A stretch of DNA of 64,000 nucleotides, from assembly GCA_921293015.1 (NCBI GenBank), contig OV121082.1, positions 52,658,971 through 52,722,970 on the forward strand. Reading direction: 5' to 3'. The notes under the pieces were generated by a model. It was not told where the DNA came from, searched no databases, and saw nothing but the letters and a program-made list of their open reading frames with translations. This DNA comes from Phorcus lineatus (taxonomy: Eukaryota > Mollusca > Gastropoda > Trochida > Trochidae). The translations under genes and the position numbers were made by a program. Shown piece by piece: positions 11,731 to 23,297 of the stretch. The first letter of the stretch is position 1. Each line of letters opens with the position of its first letter.

Positions 11731-14700
11731 TCTTTAAAATAATGTCATAAGACTGCATTGAAGAAATAGGTCAAGAGTAAGTCCGTTTATAACAGCTTTA
11801 ATTTTGGACATTACAAATGAAAGGCACTCATTCGTGTTTTGGTCACTACGAACACAAATTGGCGAGTTAACAAAACATAACATCAGTCACTGAATTACTT
11901 GAATGAACGTTACCGAGTTGTGGGAATGGATGTTACGTGATCGTGACGTCATTGAAATGTGAGTTTTGAAGCGCGATTCATTTAGTTTGAGTTAGTGTTT
12001 GTGTGAGGAACACTGTCCTTGTTGTTGCCGATGAACCTAACATTGATGACACAATTGCTAACGGAACCACCGAAGATTGAGTTGATTGATCGAAATTCGG
12101 AAGCACTGACGCTGTCATGTCTAGAATCGACCGAAATCGGCCTTGTAGCACTTCTGATCGCCGTTTTGAGCTGCAGATTCCAGGAATGACCTGTTCAAGG
12201 GTCCTTTGCATTCACTAAACTCTAAAAACAATACACAAACGTCAACGTTTGCTTTGGCTTGACAACGGCCCCGATTGAATCAGAATTAAATGAAGAAAGT
12301 TGTTCAAAGTGAGTTGTCCAGGTTTAGGGTTGTAGTGTCGAGACAACACCGTGGAATTTTTACCCAGTGTTGTATGGCGTAATTAGTTCGGCGGCTAAAG
12401 TCTGATGATTTGGGTTGTTGTCTGTGGAAATTCCCGTTTACAAAACATGATTATTTGTGAAGGTCTTACGGCTGCAGGCTACCGCGAGTAGGTGCTCGCC
12501 CCAAAAAGTTATCACTAGTCGATCATTATCAAGTCATGCATTTCCAACATGACATGCTCGTCGACATTCTTCTATTTTAACCAGAATTTCCTGAAAAAAT
12601 CGCAGGAATCAAATTTCATAAGTTTCAAATGACCTCAATCCATATCTGGTACGCTCTGGGGAGGCGTCTGTAAACTTTTTGAAACCAACCCCGGGTATTG
12701 CAGGACCTTGGTAATGCGCTGGTTTTACAATATATACGACTGTCCACAAATGCGTCTCAGAACGTCACTGAGGTGGTAGTTTTGTATAAGATGCACAGGG
12801 TGGGCGTTTTCGGTGCTGAGCGTTAAAATCACAAATTAAAATCAACACCTATTCTGTAACCTAATTAAATCAGGTTTTGAAATCACACCTACTGTATTAA
12901 TAAAATAAACTTTAATATCTCATTTCTATGTCCATTTGAGTAATAATAACAAAAGTTAGAATGTGAGTATTTTATTTTTGCATAGTGTATAATCCCAATC
13001 GTTATTTGTGCAATGACGGGACAACAGGAAGGTTTCAACTATAAAAACAGAGATATTTGTCCAGATTGGATGTCCAGTATATTTACTAAGGATTGCTTTA
13101 TTCAAAAAACAGAGAACATAGATTTTAACTGAATTGATATGTTAACAATACAAGTTTTTCAAATCAAATCAAATATTTTTTTGCCTCTTGATTAAGACTG
13201 AACTACAGTTCTTTGGTATTCTATGATTCATAGAAAAGAATCCTTTTGAACATTCTGGGTACCATATAAACCGTGCCAATCAAGGTGTAGTAAACCAAAC
13301 TTTCATCCTGATTGTATTATAAAACGCTCATTGAATTGACTAAGTGAGCTATTTGTTTAGCCCATCTTCGGCAATATTTGATCCATTAGCGGCATGACGT
13401 CAATGAATAGAACAATATGGCTGTGGCATATCTTAACATACTTATTGATAGTATGCCAAGTCGGGTTGCTGCCTTTGAAAACATCCTAGGTGAGGCCACA
13501 CGTCAAAATCTATTAATATTAATAACTAAACCTGGTTTCTGTCCATACAAATAATCATATGCCAACATAAATTTATCTTAAATCCTCCTGAAGGTAATCC
13601 AAAGATTTATTCAATGTAAGATAAAACAATACTTTAAGGTCTAATTTGGTAATTTGTTATATACAGTTTCAGGAAACCCAAAACTGTGTAAAAATAATAA
13701 ATAAATGAATATATATGTACAATGACAATTTAAAATATAAAAAATCAAGAAACATCCCTCTCTGCAATAATTTATAATAAGTCTTCTTTATTTTGTGTAT
13801 ACTTATTGGAACAAAGGAATGACGAGCTCTGGGTTTTTTTTCCAATGTTGGCATGTGTAACCTACGGCCTGAAAAAAGAATAGAATATACCGAAAACAAA
13901 ACATGAGTTGAGTTGTTTAAAATTTAGTATGTCTTTTAAAGTGTTTGTTGCTTCTGTTTGTATTCTGTTTTGAACTGACAGGTTCCAATACCACCATAGA
14001 AAGTTGAAAGAAAAAACACTTAGGATAAAACTTTTATAAAGGAGCTTCATAATTGTTTGATCTAACCAAAAAATCTAATTTCTATAAGAAATGTAATCGC
14101 GGCTTGCATTTTGTAATTATATGATCGGTGTTGGTACTCCATGATAACTTTGCGTCTTAAAGAGTATCTTAAAGATATTTGTATACCTTAATTGCCTGAA
14201 AACCTTGTTATCATTGGTTACTTTTGAGTGGGGTGGCTAATGTCTTCTGAAATCGAGTATAATCTATTTTTGTTTTGTTAACATTCAACAATTAATATTT
14301 TCAATTTGAACTACATCGATCTATCATGTTATTAATTTCAATCTCATTTTAGATTCTTTAATAAGTTAAGCCAATGTCACATCATCTGCGAATTTAACAG
14401 TAAAGGTTGAGTCTACAGTTATTTGTATAGTGTATGAACATTATTGGTGAAATAACGCAGCCTTGTGGCACACCTGTGATTAAACATCCACGTGATGAAT
14501 CAGTATTATTTACAAAAACATATTGTGGTCTGTACTCAAATTATGTGAAATAAGGATCTAAGAGTGAATTTACTTTATTTAATAATATAACTAGAAACAA
14601 CATAACAATATCATGCTATACATAATCAGATTCTCAAAAGCTTGTCGTGGCAATTGAATCAATTGAATAGGCTTAACCTGTTATTTTTAAATTAATGGTT

Positions 14701-15323
14701 GTGCGTTTATGAATGGGAACAATATTCATATTTAACAAATATTGAAATATTTTTTAACATGTTAACTAGCTGTTTTCTGCATTTTATAGGACAAGGAAAG
14801 TTGAATTTTTCTGTCATATTATTATAAAGATGTCTTAAAGCACCAATTTATTCAAAAACATTATTTCATTTTTATGAATCACTTTACTGTTAAATGCAAA
14901 AGTTCAGAAATGGAGAACGACTTTTCAAATAGTTTCTTGGATGACAATCATTATTGGCAGACGTGTATTTCCCAACACCGTTGAAGTAACTTAAAATATC
15001 TCATATCGCATTTTACCTGAGATAACATCAGCACCTGTAAAGTACATAATTAAAACACATAGCTCACATATCATAATGTCGAATTATCCGTCAAATAACA
15101 ACACGAACAGGCTTCATGGAAAGTGGAATCAATGGCACCATTATAGGCACGTAATTAGTTAAAATTATTATTTGTATAGGTTATCAGTGTGTATTAGTGT
15201 TTTTAATCAACCACTGGTGCTTCAGTTCTACTACACAGTAGTGGGCTTAACATAACATATGTATGACGGTTTTCGGGAATTTCGTTTTATACTTTTCTTC
15301 TGAGAAGTCATTAGTAAATCGCA
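11731..15323. other. Non-coding spacer between IR-A and GPCR-A
   Basis: Mostly AT-rich. A GC-richer patch at about 11940-12800 contains an unassigned 77-codon minus-strand frame (11978-12211), and a possible lone first exon lies at 13417-13489. Neither has support from neighbouring exons. Otherwise nothing recognisable. Confidence 0.4.
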
Positions 15324-16247
15324 ATGGAACATTTCAACAGCAGTGTTGTATTTCATGAAGACATGTATGACGTTCAGTACATACAAAGCATACTTGTAAA
15401 TATTTTCCTGATGATCTTTGTGTGCGGAGGTAACTTACTCACAATTGTTGCTATTCTGAGGAACAAGCACCTCAAGACTATTCCTAATTTGTACATACTG
15501 TCCCTCGCAGTGTCAGATTTCCTTGTTGGGCTTGTCTTACCGACACAGAGCCTACTGGCAAAGATTCCAAGTGTTGGATATTCATTCTTCTTCAGTAAGT
15601 ACATGTGTCTTGCACAAATTGCATTTGGACGAATACCACTTCTTCTATCCATCATCTGTATGGTCCTTGTGTCAGTTGATAGATATCTCTACATTGTGAA
15701 GCCATTCGTCTATGCAAGGATTACTATCAGATACGTGAATATTTCTGTACTTCTCTGTTGGGTGATCAGTTTTTTCTATGGGTTCATTATCTTCTTTGAC
15801 AATGACTGGCATGATGAGGAAGGGTGTATACCAACCCAAATACTCTCAAAAGGGTATTACCTCTACTCTGGAATGGGTTTGTTTGGATGTTCATCTTTCC
15901 TCTCAATCATGTGTTACGTCTCAATAATCCGCACAGCACTACGACACAGGCGTGAAATATCAGCTTTACCAACGGAAGAATCCACCTCCAGAAGACTTAG
16001 GCTAAAATCTAGTTTGAGACTTGTTAAGATGTTTGCCATTGTGTTTGGTTTATATTTCATATGTTGGTTGCCTACTATCATTAGTATCTATTTTGATTAC
16101 ACTAATTATGATTCGAAAAATATTGTGAATTATATATCGATGCCGTTAGTTATCTTGAACTCAGGATCAAATTTTTTTGTGTATGCATGGATGGATAAAG
16201 ATTTTAGAATTGCCTTTAAGAAAATATTATGTAAATGTTCTTGTTGA
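15324..16247 (+). CDS. Rhodopsin-like (class A) GPCR, intronless (GPCR-A)
   Basis: 307 aa in a single exon. It has seven hydrophobic segments, GN in TM1 (36-37), LAVSD in TM2 (61-65), Cys95 and Cys168 for the extracellular disulfide, DRY at 119-121, CWLP in TM6 (247-250) and an amphipathic tail ending KKILCKCSC with possible palmitoylation cysteines. The N-terminus is short with one N-glycosylation site (NSS). Two things are odd: position 3.32 is Gly102 rather than the Asp of amine receptors, and the TM7 NPxxY motif reads NFFVY (283-287), so Pro is lost. An AATAAA lies about 100 bp after the stop (16346-16351). It resembles GPCR-B closely. An orphan, possibly chemosensory receptor acting at the plasma membrane is the best inference; the ligand is unknown. 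Confidence 0.9.
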   Translation: MEHFNSSVVFHEDMYDVQYIQSILVNIFLMIFVCGGNLLTIVAILRNKHLKTIPNLYILSLAVSDFLVGLVLPTQSLLAKIPSVGYSFFFSKYMCLAQIAFGRIPLLLSIICMVLVSVDRYLYIVKPFVYARITIRYVNISVLLCWVISFFYGFIIFFDNDWHDEEGCIPTQILSKGYYLYSGMGLFGCSSFLSIMCYVSIIRTALRHRREISALPTEESTSRRLRLKSSLRLVKMFAIVFGLYFICWLPTIISIYFDYTNYDSKNIVNYISMPLVILNSGSNFFVYAWMDKDFRIAFKKILCKCSC

Positions 16248-18153
16248 AACTAAATTAAGCATTAGGAAAATGTGGGGCATATGGTTTTTAATCTACATGA
16301 ATAACCTATGCAATTTGGATTTACGGTTACATATTCAGGAAACGAAATAAAAAATGACCGTGGCTAACTAATACCCCCGACCGGAAATCTCTGACCAACT
16401 GAAATACTGAATACTCCAATAACCTTGACGTCTCTTAACTTAGACTATTAGCAGATCTCTGTAATCTGTTACGTAGGACAAGTTTAAGTTTCCTTTGAAA
16501 ACACTCAAATTTAGAACAAATAAAAATGAAAACACATAATCACTTGTTACATACATGTACAACTGTAAACTCTTCGTCGGACAAACTCTGACCTTAAGAA
16601 ATTACTAAGAACAAGATATATCAACTTGTAAAATATTCAAAAATTCGGACGGAGGGAAGGATGAACAGACGGGCGGAATTGTTGGTACAAGTAGTTACCC
16701 CAAAGTATGTTATGGTTCAATAATATTCAGAATAGACCCTATCTTCTCACATGAATATTTGGTTTGAAGAATTTTTATATAGATAGTTACTCAGCAAATG
16801 CTTGTTGAATGAATCGCAGTTTTTTTATAAGATCACAATCACATCACATATGAATTAATGAATGAATTAAATGTTTTCAAAATTCCTTAGGTAATAATCA
16901 ATATATAGAAGTTATCATCACTCATTTGAATACAATTTGTGAAACTGTTTTCGATTTTTTTTTATTCCTTAATCTTAAAATGTAACTTTGAAAGGCCTTC
17001 TGATATTATTAAAAATCTTATTTCTTGAAATCTTAAAATTTATTTCTAATTTTTATCCCACAAATTCAGAAAAGACCAAAAAGTTTTGGGCGACGTCAGG
17101 ATGTATCCGAGTCTGGGTCAGTTTTCCGGAAATGACTTCAATCGTACGTTCATGGTTACGGCTTTAGTCAGAAATCACTTTCGCAATGTTTGAATGGACA
17201 TCGGCTCATTCTAATTAATAAGAGAATAGCAACGTCATGTTATTTTCATTTTATATAGACCCGGGGCGAGGTAGTTTTAATTGCTTAGTAGGATGAACGG
17301 TACATTCTCAATAGGTTTGATATGCTAAAGAGTAAATATAGATTTACGAATTTAATATTTACACATATGTTCGAATGAATTCCAAACTGTAATTCAATAT
17401 TTACACATATGATCGAATGAAATCCAAATATTTTTCCAGTAATATTAGGAAAGACACGCAGAAGCTCCGTTCACACCATGGTACACACTCTTCCCGTGGA
17501 ACTAGCTTCCTTTCCAAGCCTCGCTTTCGTTTCAAATACAGCCGCTTGAACTGAATAGTTTCCTTAGAGTATTTTTCTGCTCACGTTTTTGTCATATCTA
17601 AGATTTGTAATGTATTGAGAATTGGAACGAAGATAAGGACTAAGAAATGTGTTGAAGATAATAGATATCGTATCGATTTATCTAAAAAAGCATGTTTTCA
17701 AGAATTCTGTGATATTTGCATAAATATCTAGCAAAATCTAAAACATATTAGTTTTATTGTCCTTATGTTTTAATGTATTTTTATCCTCTCTGTAATCGTC
17801 ACAAAATATTTCAATAAATGTACATAATCTTAAGTACAAAAGAAACTTTACACTGTCTATAGTGTTACTTAATGCTGATTTATATGGATCTTGTCAATAA
17901 ATTTCACTAAAAATATTGGTAAAAGTTTAATGTTTTAGTTTATGAAATTTTTGTAAAATTGCTATAAAAGTCATTGGCGTTGATGCTGTTGCAAATTCAC
18001 CACCCTGCTACACCAGCTTCTTCTTAATACCCTGATCTCCTTCTGGTCAAAGGTCTCGCACCGCTAGCTATGTAACAGAAAATGAGACAGCTGCACAATC
18101 CGGATGAATACATCAGTTGAGTTCAATATAGCAGTTTTAATCTCCTGATTTAA
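16248..18153. other. Non-coding spacer with small repeats
   Basis: No gene seen. A ~35-bp direct repeat (AATATTTACACATATG..CGAATGAA) sits at 17355-17390 and 17396-17431. A single arm of a MITE (TAATACCCTGATCTCCTT, about 18026-18043) resembles the arms of the hairpin element at 59214-59349. Confidence 0.45.
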
Positions 18154-19850
18154 GGTACCGGTCATTTATTACAGGGGGTGGGCCGGGGGTTTTTCTCTTT
18201 GGATTGTCTATAAAAATGTGGCCCTCCCCGACTCGTCGCAATTTTTTTCATGGCCCTTCCAATTTAAGCGTATTTTTTTTCATGACCCTCGCCCAAATCA
18301 TATCTATGAAAGTTCTTGAAATTGGTCTTTTAAAGTATTATGGTCGGTTCTACATTCAATTTTTTTTTATATTTCCAAAACAGAAACAACAGATTTACCC
18401 TTCCATTGATGGGTTTAACATGATATCTGATAATGGTCTATAGTGTTTTAAAATCAGTTTTATTAGAACTTTTTTTTTTTTTACATCAACTGTATATCAA
18501 AATAGGTTTTGAATACTATTGCTTATAATACACACATATGTTTAACATAGTGTAAATTCTATTTTTAATTTTATCTTACTTTTAAGGCTCATTTTATATT
18601 TATGTTTAAAATACAAATCACATTGTCTTTATTATCTTTAAATAACAAACTAGGTTAGCACTGAGGGAGAGAAGGAATTTTTTTATGGATGATCAACTTC
18701 TTTATTGAATTTACTTTCAACAGAGTTAAAAAGAGCTAAGATAATGCACTAGTAAAAAATTCCATCAAAATTAATACATATCTTGCCGACATTATTCCAC
18801 TGAAAGCTTGAAACAATCAATTCATAAATTAATAAAACAATGGAAGGACCAGGTTGGGAGATAAGCTCTTGACAAAATGATTTCTTTTAAAGCAAATAAA
18901 AAGATTTAAAATCTATCTACAAACACTTTCAGAGTATAGGACCAGACAATGTAAAATGTCAAATCTTTACTTTATAGGAATTAAATTTTTAAATTTCATA
19001 ACATTTAAACTGTTTGTGTACGAGTTTGATTAAAACAAATTTAACCATCTACATTAAGTTTGTAGCACAAGAAATCTAACTTATAACTTAAGGATAATAA
19101 AGGCACATCTAGGTTTCACAGAAATTACATGTGTTACATTTGCTACATGTTACATAATATTCAAACAATAAAGTGTAAAACCCAAAAAGTATGGAAGCTT
19201 AAGTATGAATATAGCAAATGTTCCCAATTTTTTGAATATCAACATTGGAATTTATTTTTCTAATTATGCATTTAGATATTTTTCATAAGTATGACTATAT
19301 TAACAAATTTGAACCAATCAAGCCATCTGCTAAAGTGTTACAGTTTCATAACTTTGTATCATTGAGAACGATTAATATAATCATTCAGATATTAATAATT
19401 TGACTAGCTGTTTTAACTTTATGAGTCTATTAGTTATCAAATATGCATCTTTGTTGTATAAAAATATAGCAAGCACCTGTTAACTGCTTGTATAAACTCT
19501 CAGTCCAACAGAACTACTTTTCTACTTTTTGTTCTACAAGAATTAAGAACAATTAATTGAGCAGTGAATTCATGGTGATTTTTATTTATATAAGCATGTG
19601 TTTTTAAGAATATAAACCAGTCTTGCTCATATTCTGGAATTTCTTTTCATTCGATAAGGCTTTATGATAATGTTTCAGCCCCAATTTCAATTGCTAAAGA
19701 AGGATGGTTTTATAACTGTCTATTTCAAAATGACCCTCCCCAACCTTTCGTATTTTTTTCATGACCCTCCCCTGGTGGCTGTATATTTTTTTCCGACCCT
19801 CCCATGAACCCCCCCCCCCCCCCCCCCCCCTGTAATAAATGACCGGTCCC
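18154..19850. mobile_element. Non-autonomous DNA transposon, PIF/Harbinger-like ends
   Basis: Left end GGTACCGGTCATTTATTACA followed by a G tract. The right end is the inverse (TGTAATAAATGACCGGTCCC) preceded by a run of about 24 C. Both ends are flanked by TAA, fitting a 3-bp target duplication. Subterminal regions are also inverted copies (GGCCCTCCCC.. with TTTTTTTCATG). The 1.7-kb interior is AT-rich with no transposase frame. Ends beginning GG and a TWA-type target duplication fit the PIF/Harbinger group; assignment is inference. Confidence 0.65.
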
Positions 19851-22800
19851 TAACGACATTTCACTGGCTGAAAAATCAAAAAGTGAACACAACCACGAAT
19901 ATCGGGATTTGGCCGGGAGGAATTCAGGGAAATCAGATGGAGCACGGCGGGTTCAAATACGCTGATGTAGCAGTATGGAAATTAACGGGCACGGAAGTTT
20001 TTTAACTAGCCCTTTCTGATTATTTATCGATGCAGCTAGTCAATGACGACGTGGCGTTTTAAGAAGTGGTGACACTTGAGTAGATCTTCTCAGACGCTAA
20101 AGTAACACATTGTATGACTTGAGAGACTTCTGAGGGTATAAGGTATCGTGTGGAATTCCTAACTTAATTCCTCTGTTCACTTTAGATTTATATGTTCAAA
20201 ACAAGTTTTTTCGAGAGTGATTCCTTGTTTTAAGAAAATATTGACTTTTAAGTGGTATTTTATATCAAACGTATATCGTTTTAATCGTTTATTAAATAAT
20301 TTGATATGGAATAGAGTTTTTATGTCAACTTCAATCTATACATTACTCATACATCTTATTAACGATCTATAATTTTTAATAATTGCAGTACCGATCAATA
20401 GAAAAATAGCTTTTGGAAATAAAAAATATCAAAATTGATATACAATATAATCTTAGAATAAGACAAATCGGGTTAACTACTAAACTGACATGAACCTTTA
20501 AGGAATGATTGAACATGACTTTATAATTATCGGACTTTTACTTTTTTTCTTTCAATATCATTATAAAGTGCCATGATATGATTATGGATTTGTGGTTATA
20601 TAATTTTAAAAAATCAATTACCTTCAATTATCAAGTTAATGTTCTTCCAAAATATTCTTCGTCATGTCAATTTTGTCAACACTATCCAATATCTCAATCC
20701 TAATTGTTCGTTATGTTTTCATTACTCGTCATTATTATTTCTTTAAGTTTCAGACTGCCCCCAACGCATTTTAACATTTTACGGTTTACTATCCAAATAA
20801 TAACAAGTCACAACAGCTTATTATATATATGAACTAGGAGAAGAACAAGTTCTTATGAGTAGTCAACTTCTTTATTGCATTAATCAATCCAGCTTCTAAA
20901 ATGTCCCTTAAGGAAATTATTAACTAGGTTTTACTACTCTACTTCAGGAGATGCTAAGGATAGGAAATTAAATTAAATTAATTAAATTAAAACTATTCTG
21001 CATGTTGTATGTGTTATCAAGTTTGACTCAGCCTTGAATAAATCCTTGCAATAGCGGGTGCAGATGACGTTCATCAGAAGCATAGAACAGTTTTTAGGTC
21101 ACTAATGAGTCCGGATTGCTTCGTGACCTACAGTATGAGGCATTAACAGGATTGATATGATTATCTTGTGATTGGGTTGAAATTCAAAAATTATGCGACA
21201 ATCTTTCATATGTTTATCACGCCACATTTTGAATGTTTGAAATGCGGTAACTGAATAACATAAGAAAGCAATGTACCCTCTCTTATTGGAAAAACACATC
21301 GAGTTTTTGATGATTGTATTTGGCATGACATCATTGTAGTTGGAAAAAATGGGTGGATGCCAAGGCTGCTGAGGAATATATTGATAAATTTGGTATACAA
21401 TCTAGGATTGCTATACTAGGTTCCCTCTTTAGCAATCATTTAATATAGGGTGTGAAGATAGTGGATTTCAACTGAATCTTTGATGGCGTCCTGTCTGAGA
21501 GTAATGGAGCGTCAGCGAAAACGTTTTACCCTGGGACAGGATGCTTTGGTGGTGAAAGAGGCAGTAACGCATTTTCTTAGATAGATCTTACGAAAATGAA
21601 CATAAATGTTTCTATTTGCAAGGCAATATATTTCAATCAAAAAGGACGTTAAAAATCGAACGTATACCATGATCGGTTGAGCAATACGAATCCCTTCCCC
21701 TGCCGCAAAAAATTGAAAGGTGCTTATACATAATGAAAGTTGTTTATCATCTCTACGACTTCAGATAATCGACTTGAGTAATTAGATGATTTAATTCTCT
21801 TAAACCAGTATCGGTCTGGAAATGGAGAAGCCTGATTGGATGCGATTAAGGTTTTGCAATCATCGACCCCGTTGCATAAGTGATCATTCGAGAAGCTTCA
21901 GCTATTTGCTTCGAGAAAGCTAAGTTTTTTAACTTTGCCTTTGAATCTTTTTTTTGAATCTTTGCCTTTGAACAAATTCCTCTTTTAAGCGAATGCATCA
22001 TTGCATAGGTCTCGATGACAACAAATAGGTTTTCCCTGCAATCATCTGGACACTCAAAGCCCTTGACAAATAGATATTGACATACAAGTTTTTAAGGCCA
22101 TACATTCTGTGTGGATTTCAATAACTTTGTACAACAACATTTGGTCAACTTCGTAGTGTTCACTGTTTTTTATACAGTATTCGTTCTCTGTTTATTTGTT
22201 GAAATCAGTACTTAAATTAAGGTCATACCAGTAAATTTATATACGACACCCACCAAAAAAAACTAATGTTAAATGTATTTTAACTGTGTAAGCCTTTTCG
22301 CTATCATTGTAATTAACATTAGTTCAATGAAAAACATGGAAACACACGTGCTGAAATGAATTTTGTAATGAACAATTTCCGCTTTACACAGTCAATGTTA
22401 GTAAGTAAAGATGATCATCTGGATTCGGGCCTTGTTATCAATTACAACTAGCTGAATGTTATTTACTGAAAAAATAACCAACTGCTATAGCGTATTTGAG
22501 TTCTGTTTCATCTTAAAAGGGAAACAACTATCGATTAAGAATAACTATCCAAATGTTATTTACACGAGGATATTGACAATTTTGTAAATGCATTTATATT
22601 TGGACCAATTAACGCCTATCTCTCTTTTCTCATACAAGTGAATCAATACGGCAATAATCGGTTTACAACTTAAAATACATTCCGATAGTTTGGTCAGTTC
22701 TACACATTTGAAATCATTTAAAGGATGTGTGATATGACATCTTCATGAATAATGCACTGGTATCACAAACCTTTTGACATGTTTACCAATAGGATTTTCT

Positions 22801-22990
22801 TGATTGTAAGTTGTGTGAAAGTGGTGTTTTTAACAGATGTGGGATTGGCTTGCAAACAAGGTAAGGAGTTATATGGTTGACCGAAGAAACTATGATCAAA
22901 ACATTTCAATATCGTTAATACAACGAATTGAACAATGTTTAAACATTTAAACGACCGCTTCAAAACGTTTTAAATTAAAAATATCATCTA
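19851..22990. other. Non-coding spacer upstream of IR-B
   Basis: AT-rich with no convincing exon. The signal-peptide exon of IR-B should lie in this stretch or upstream, but I could not identify it. A partial copy of the element at 25049-25438 occurs at 20843-20915. Confidence 0.4.
20843..20915 (-). repeat. Partial copy of the AGAACGAGTTCT repeat
   Basis: AGAACAAGTTCTTATGAGTA, then GTCAACTTCTTTATTGCA, matches the left end of the element at 25049. It is followed directly by TCAATCCAGCTTCTAAAATG, which at 25 kb lies just outside the right end. So this copy lacks the 0.35-kb middle or represents the empty form. Confidence 0.6.
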
Positions 22991-23297
22991 AAATTTCAAT
23001 AATGAAAAGGGTAATAACACAAGTGTATATTATGTTTATTGTAGATGACATGTATGTTCCCTGTAATGCACTTCCCGACACACTCGTGAAGTAGAAAATC
23101 ATATATTTACACTCGTGGCTACGCCACTCATGAAAATATAAATTTCTACTTCACTCGATGAGATATCCATGGTATTCGACGAGAAATGTCAAATATCCTC
23201 TATAAATTTCAATAATGAAAAGGGTAATAACACAAGTGTATATTATGTTTATTGTAGATGACATGAATGTTCCCTGTAATGCACTTCCCGACACACT
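22991..23297. repeat. 94-bp direct duplication flanking an inverted-repeat element at IR-B exon 2
   Basis: 22991-23084 and 23204-23297 are both 94 bp and differ at one base (CATGTATG versus CATGAATG). Each includes the acceptor TTTATTGTAG and the first 40 bp of the exon. Between them, 23085-23203 is an inverted-repeat element with arms GTGAAGTAGAAA.../...TTTCTACTTCAC and a core ACTCGTGGCTACGCCACTCA. The upstream exon copy reaches a stop just past the junction, so only the downstream copy can be functional. Confidence 0.85.

Noticed and set aside
11978-12211. 77-codon minus-strand frame in a GC-richer patch
   Set aside because: Low complexity at its end (TLTQTLTQTK) and no recognised family.
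13417-13489. Possible first exon MAVAYLNILIDSMPSRVAAF with GTGAGG donor and an upstream TGACGTCA
   Set aside because: No downstream exon could be linked and no homology is recognised.
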